Assembly (NCBI RefSeq): GCF_964340395.1
Contig: NC_135562.1
Coordinates: 20,654,626-20,718,625 of the forward strand
Origin: Glandiceps talaboti
Lineage: Eukaryota > Hemichordata > Enteropneusta > Spengelidae
Reading direction: 5' to 3'
DNA: 64,000 nt
Within the stretch, counting starts at the first letter, position 1. Each line of letters begins with the position of its first letter. The position numbers and the translations under genes are program-made. The notes under the pieces were generated by a model, which worked only from the letters and a program-made list of their open reading frames with translations, was not told the DNA's origin and did no database searches. Positions 57,819 to 64,000 of this stretch are shown here, in pieces.

Positions 57819-58324
57819 CGTTTTGAATGTCATAGAGAACACGGACAGTGATACATGTACTGACTCAAGTAGTACCAGTGAGTCAGATTAGAGTGACACT
57901 GATAATGGCAATACTGAAGGTGAACGTGATGATGATGATGATGATGATGATGACAATGATAGCAGGGAACTTTTAGAAGTGACCAGATCAGGCATGCACA
58001 ACATGGCAAGATACTAACTATATTGTGTATGATTATAAGAGAAAGGTCACTAGCCAGTTTTTTACTGCTTGTCACATTATATGTACAAATATTGCTTTTT
58101 AAATAGAGTCAAAATCATTTAATTTGTATGTAATGGGGATATTGATTAACGTCTGAAGTATATGCAATTAATATTGTCATGGGGGAGAGTCATGTTTTAC
58201 AAAATGGGACAAAGGGGAGGGTCACTTTTTACAAATGAAGAATGGGGGTGGGTCATGTGTGATTCCCCCCCCCTGTAAATACTGAAGGCTCCTTTATGAG
58301 CACTATTTTCCTGACTTGTGTTAA

Positions 58325-58370
58325 GCATGGAGGTATTAGTATTAGGGGCTCCTCTTAAACCTCCATGACT
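58325..58370. repeat. CATGGAGGT foldback, longer copy
   Basis: AAGCATGGAGGTATTAG at the left is followed by AAACCTCCATGACT at the right. It is related to the hairpin at 28263-28292. Confidence 0.6.
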
Positions 58371-58689
58371 CAAGCAAATGTACTTATCCCCTGACCACGA
58401 TGAAAACCTTTATGAAATAAGGTCATGGAGGAGACCATGTTGGCGTAGGCAAGAAGATTTCGGGCTATTGTGTAACAATGTGACCCTCTCCCAACTCCGT
58501 CATGCTAAAAGTGGCTGGCCTCCTCAACTTTCTTTCTTTTAAACATGACCCTCTCCCTATTCAAAACATGATTTAAATCGGGGACGTATAAACAAGGAAT
58601 TATATGTTAATACATCCCTGGTAAAAGGACATTGCTCCAAGAATCAATGGTAAGGACTTCATCCCACCGCTGCCACCAATGTTTAAAGT

Positions 58690-59045
58690 TTTAAAGGGCA
58701 AATTGAGCAAATGCTGAGCTCGTGGAGGTTGAATTTTCAAATTCCAAGATTCGAATCATTCGATCTCGCGATAAGACAGAGAAGTAAATTCCACGACCGT
58801 TGGGGGCGCTATTCAATCGCTACACTCCACAGCAGTGTCCCGTATATGCTATTTGTATTTCAGCGCGATTCGATCGAGTTAAATATATGTATTTCTCTGT
58901 GTATTATAATCATATATTAATTAGCGATTCAAGATACTGAATATAATGATAAACAAGAACTTGTCGGAACTTGTTGATGTTGTCTATATTCACGGCGTTA
59001 TTCAATATTGTTATAGACACCAGAATTGTTGTCTCAAGCCCTTGG
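58690..59045 (-). repeat. Interspersed repeat R1, copy 3
   Basis: The reverse complement carries the same ordered words as the copies at 17.3-19.7 kb: ACAACAATTCTGGTGTCTAT, AATATTGAATAACGCC, AAATACATATATTTAACTCG and AGCATTTGCTCAATTTGC. It is uninterrupted and so shows the pre-insertion state of copy 2. Confidence 0.82.
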
Positions 59046-59616
59046 TCCATGTCGTATGCTTTGAGGCATGAAACTTGTGCTTTTTTAAATCATCCTAGGA
59101 GATGAATTTGTTTCAATGTTATTAAATTTCGTTATTCTTGTTGTTAAGCATTATAGTTATGTTTCAAAGTGTAGAAAACAAAACACAGATTTGATGGCAT
59201 GCAAACATAGAATTAAAACACCGTGACGGTAGTTTTCGATACCTTTTATCCGTACGCGTTCACGATATTATTTGCCGAATCCCTCTTCATACAAGCTCCG
59301 ATCCTACGCAACGCTACCGTAAAAAAGTCAACCTCCACAACTTCCAATGTATATCACCGATGCCTAGTGTATATCATCTCAGACCACTAACTATTTAGTG
59401 GTCTCGGATATCATCGATTTGCCACCTCATACTGTCAAAGTGTGTCCAAGGCGTATTACAAAAAGTACTCGCATATATTCAGAATATAGAATGCCATATT
59501 GGCTATTGTTGTCAGAAAAAACAAATTAAGTTCACATATCAAGAAGTGATGAGGACAATTCTCGTAATGTATCACCTAAGAGTCTTTAAACACAAACTAT
59601 AAGTATGTCCTTTGAA

Positions 59617-60200
59617 GCAGTTGAACCATAGTGCATTGAAGTGTTGAACCATAGTCCATAGTACATTGAAGTGTTGAACCATAGTGCATTGAAGTGTTGA
59701 ACCATAGTGCATTGAAGTGTTGAACCATAGTGTATTGAAGTGTTGAACCATAGTGCATTGAAGTGTTAAACCATAGTACATTGAAGTGTTGAACCATAGT
59801 GCATTGAAGTGTTGAACCATAGTGCATTGAAGTGTTAAACCATAGTACATTGAAGTGTTAAACCATAGTACATTGAAGTGTTAAACCATAGTACATTGAA
59901 GTGTTAAACCATAGTGCATTGAAGTGTTGAACCATAGTGCATTGAAGTGTTAAACCATAGTACATTGAAGTGTTGCTTTTGAACCATGCCATTGAAGTGT
60001 TGAACCATACTGCATTTAAGTGTTGAACTATAGTGTATTGAAGTGTTAAACCATAGTGCATTGAAGTGTTAAACCATAGTACATTGAAGTGTTGCTTTTG
60101 AACCATGCCATTGAAGTGTTGAACCATACTGCATTTAAGTGTTGAACTATAGTGTATTGAAGTGTTAAACCATGGTGATTGAAATGTTGAACTATAGTGC
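59617..60200. repeat. 23-bp minisatellite, about 25 copies
   Basis: The unit is GAAGTGTTGAACCATAGTGC plus ATT, with variants GTTAAACC, AGTACATT and a longer TGTTGCTTTTGAACCATGCC form that occurs twice about 107 bp apart, marking a higher-order duplication near 59950-60160. Confidence 0.95.
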
Positions 60201-60902
60201 ATGGTGGCGCTAGTCATCGATATTTGTTTATAACGTTTCTTTCTAGGTAGATATCCCTCGGCATAATTTTGAACACATAAACCCCTTCCAGATCGCCGTA
60301 TTATTGCGGCTCGCCGTTTATGTGGTTTAATCTCAGACCACTAAATTAGTGGTAGGAGGTTATATAGAGTATTGTTTAACACTGAGGGCGCACTTGAAGA
60401 TCAGACTCAGTATATGGCAAATGATCGAACTGATAAATGTATGTACATAATTGGGAAAAATAATGACGATTTGGAATTGTTTGTCTCATAGAGTCCCACA
60501 GAACCAGTGACATGTGTTGTTATGACAAAGAATTACCAGGGCATGTATGCCATATTTTGTGTTCAAAGACATTAACTTGGCTTGTGTATGGTATAACGTG
60601 TGTAATATAAAATTAATTATAATCATGTTACCTAGGCACTATCATGCAAACTTTGAAAATTCTAAATTAGAATAAAAATAAGGCGACTGTCTATTATTCC
60701 ATGTATTGTGATTCAGTTGATATAGATTACTTCAAGTGTTATATGCTGTCAGTCAAAATACTTACATAAAACCTCGAAATCCAAATCTACACTGGCAACA
60801 CAGACATTTATTTCATCAAGTAACCAAAGATATTCACTAAATGTTGGTCAGTTATTTATAAAATGACACGGTATCTGTTTAATTGTGGTCAATATTAATA
60901 TA

Positions 60903-61039
60903 CCTGTTACTATACTATTTACGGATAAGATCGCCCACTGATTAACATGTAATATAATTTATATTACATATTACATCATATAATTTATATTACATGTTAA
61001 TCGGTGGGCGATCTTATCCGTAAATAGTCTAGTAACAGG
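60903..61039. repeat. 137-bp palindrome, arms of about 58 bp
   Basis: CCTGTTACTATACTATTTAC, GGATAAGATCGCCCACTGAT and TAACATGTAATATAA are mirrored by ATGTTAATCGGTGGGCGATC, TTATCCGTAAATAG and AGTAACAGG with very few mismatches. The interior is AT-rich. A GATCGACCACTGATTAACAT word near 21530 suggests a dispersed family. Confidence 0.9.
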
Positions 61040-61744
61040 TTGAAATCGTGATCGCTGTTGAGGGCGCTGTTTTTTGGGTGCGTACCCAGATCAATTTGAT
61101 TTGATTTGATTTATTATACTTTATCATTATATATAGCTACAAAAACTATGTTCAACTATGTTCACATACAGACGATTCAATACTATTTAGGATGTAAGAT
61201 TACGAGTAAGTTATTTAATCGATGTTCCACCAATTGCAGCTTTCCACTATTCTAGTATGATATTGAAGTCATTACAAGACATTACAATTGATTTTAGTTC
61301 AGTCGATTGCAAGAGATGGTCACATAAGCATCAGCAAGTAGAATTCCACCACTACCTGTTCAAAATTCTTCCTAGAAATATGTAAACTCAACTTTTGCCC
61401 ATTGAATTAATTCATTTGTCAGATATCAGGAACGCAACAAAGCTTGAGTGTTGAAATGTTCTACATTGCATCAAATCCATTAATACCATTATCCTTAGTG
61501 ACAGACATCAATATCTGGACAGAGGAGCTACAAAATTTTCAACGAAAACATGGAAAAGCGCTAGCATTCAGGGGTACCGGTGGTCTCCATGACTACAAGA
61601 CAAAATGTAAGTCTAGCGTCCAGAGTACGGTCAACCAACCGGAGTGGCAATCATTAAAGGCACACAAAGTTATAGCTGACATTCTTTTAGTGGTCTAAGA
61701 GCTTACTGACACTATCAACTTATCACAATAATAACATTATGTGT

Positions 61745-61816
61745 GCATCGGTGTGGAATTAAACACATGCCTCCCGCGTGGTAGGCGAGAATTCTACCAC
61801 TGAACTTTATATCGAC
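61745..61816 (-). pseudogene. tRNA-Gly-like relic, anticodon ACC
   Basis: On the minus strand GTTCAGTGGTAGAATTCTCG followed by CCTACCACGCGGGAGGC matches the D arm and anticodon arm of tRNA-Gly, with loop CTACCAC (anticodon ACC where GCC is usual). The 3' half keeps TTTAATTCCA and CCGATGC. The 5' seven bases (GTCGATA) no longer pair with CCGATGC, and the T stem is eroded, so the acceptor stem is lost. It is a tRNA pseudogene or the head of a dead tRNA-derived SINE. Confidence 0.65.
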
Positions 61817-62447
61817 AGTTGAAACCACCGCTGCTACAACGAGTCTCACGCCAAAACTCACACAATAGATACCTTAGTTTCTTTTATTTTTTATAGCGTT
61901 ATGTGGATTGTGATTTATAAATAGTGTTGCCTATATTTCTCAGTATCCTACTATGTTTATTTGAATTTAATGTTGGCCAACAAATTTAAGTCAATACTTG
62001 TACATATAATGTACGTAACCTTACTGGATAGATCTAGACTGACTGGTCGTCACTTGTCGGCGCATGCGTCACCATGAAACATTAAATCACCCATAACAAG
62101 TAAAATGTTGTCTATTGGTCGAAGCAAACAGCTTGAATGGAATTAAAATGATGTCTTCAATGACTGTAAGGAAAGGAAGCCACTAGTTCGATATTGACAA
62201 GGTCAGGCCACCTAATCAACCTGTCAACATAAATACACTTTCACAACATATACATGCGATGTTGTCGGATTGATTGAAATCGGTGATTTAATACTAAAAA
62301 TGGTGATGAATGGTGAAATACTTTAATATTTGGTAACCGTGAATTGAAATTCAGAGATAACGGTGAATGGTGAATTTACTTCTTGGTGAATGGTGATCTG
62401 AAAAGGGGTATAACACCCCTCTCCCTTTAAACGGCGAACAGCGACAA

Positions 62448-64000
<1,553 letters not shown>

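Noticed and set aside
61453-61698. A frame of about 80 codons starting MSVEMFYIASNP
   Set aside because: I do not recognise it, and there are no good splice sites or neighbouring exons. It could be an old repeat fragment. Not supported as a gene.

Overview
This window is nuclear DNA from an animal, almost certainly an invertebrate. It carries intron-containing genes with GT-AG splice sites, at least four LINE retrotransposon copies, several MITE-like foldback elements and an extreme load of minisatellites. Tandem repeats alone occupy roughly one fifth of the 64 kb. The phylum cannot be fixed from the sequence. The gene set and the mix of L1/Tx1-like and L2/CR1/Jockey-like LINEs fit a marine deuterostome or lophotrochozoan (inference, low certainty).

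Layout. 0-2.9 kb: a short tandem repeat, a perfect-looking palindrome and a LINE 3' tail. 2.9-5.8 kb (minus): a 5'-truncated, frameshifted L1/Tx1-like LINE. 6.0-7.1 kb (minus): a decayed HECT-domain gene. 7.6-12.5 kb (minus): a nearly full-length two-ORF LINE. 14.6 kb: a 215-bp MITE with a 9-bp target duplication. 15.4-16.3 kb (plus): a LINE 3' fragment. 16.9-20.8 kb: a nest of interspersed repeats, one interrupted by a ~1.6-kb element. 22.1-27.5 kb (minus): NDUFS5, a mitochondrial complex I subunit, whose single coding-region intron is almost entirely two 32-bp minisatellites. 27.7-37.9 kb (plus): a complete ten-exon AMDHD2/NagA-like amidohydrolase, divergently arranged with NDUFS5 across a ~0.2-kb promoter carrying TCTCGCGAGA. 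39.7-41.6 kb: a 34-bp minisatellite. 42-54.4 kb (minus): a ZNF451-like protein with C2H2-type fingers and a C-terminal PIN-like domain, with a 3.8-kb minisatellite and a 1.1-kb tetranucleotide array in one intron. 55.8-58.3 kb: a terminal-inverted-repeat element whose poly-Asp (GAT)n tract has been invaded by an L1/Tx1-like LINE fragment. 58.7-64 kb: repeats, a palindrome, a tRNA-Gly-like relic and no convincing gene.

The three real genes do unrelated housekeeping work: respiratory complex I, amino-sugar metabolism, and probable SUMO or nucleic-acid biology. The most distinctive signal is where the minisatellites sit. In four cases the array starts at, or within about 20 bp of, a 5' splice site. 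In the amidohydrolase the repeated unit contains the end of the coding exon with its metal-binding HxH motif plus the splice donor, so about 20 copies of a coding exon end and donor lie in a row.

All coordinates were read by eye. Exon joins rest on splice consensus, reading-frame continuity and resemblance to known families. No alignment or database search was run.
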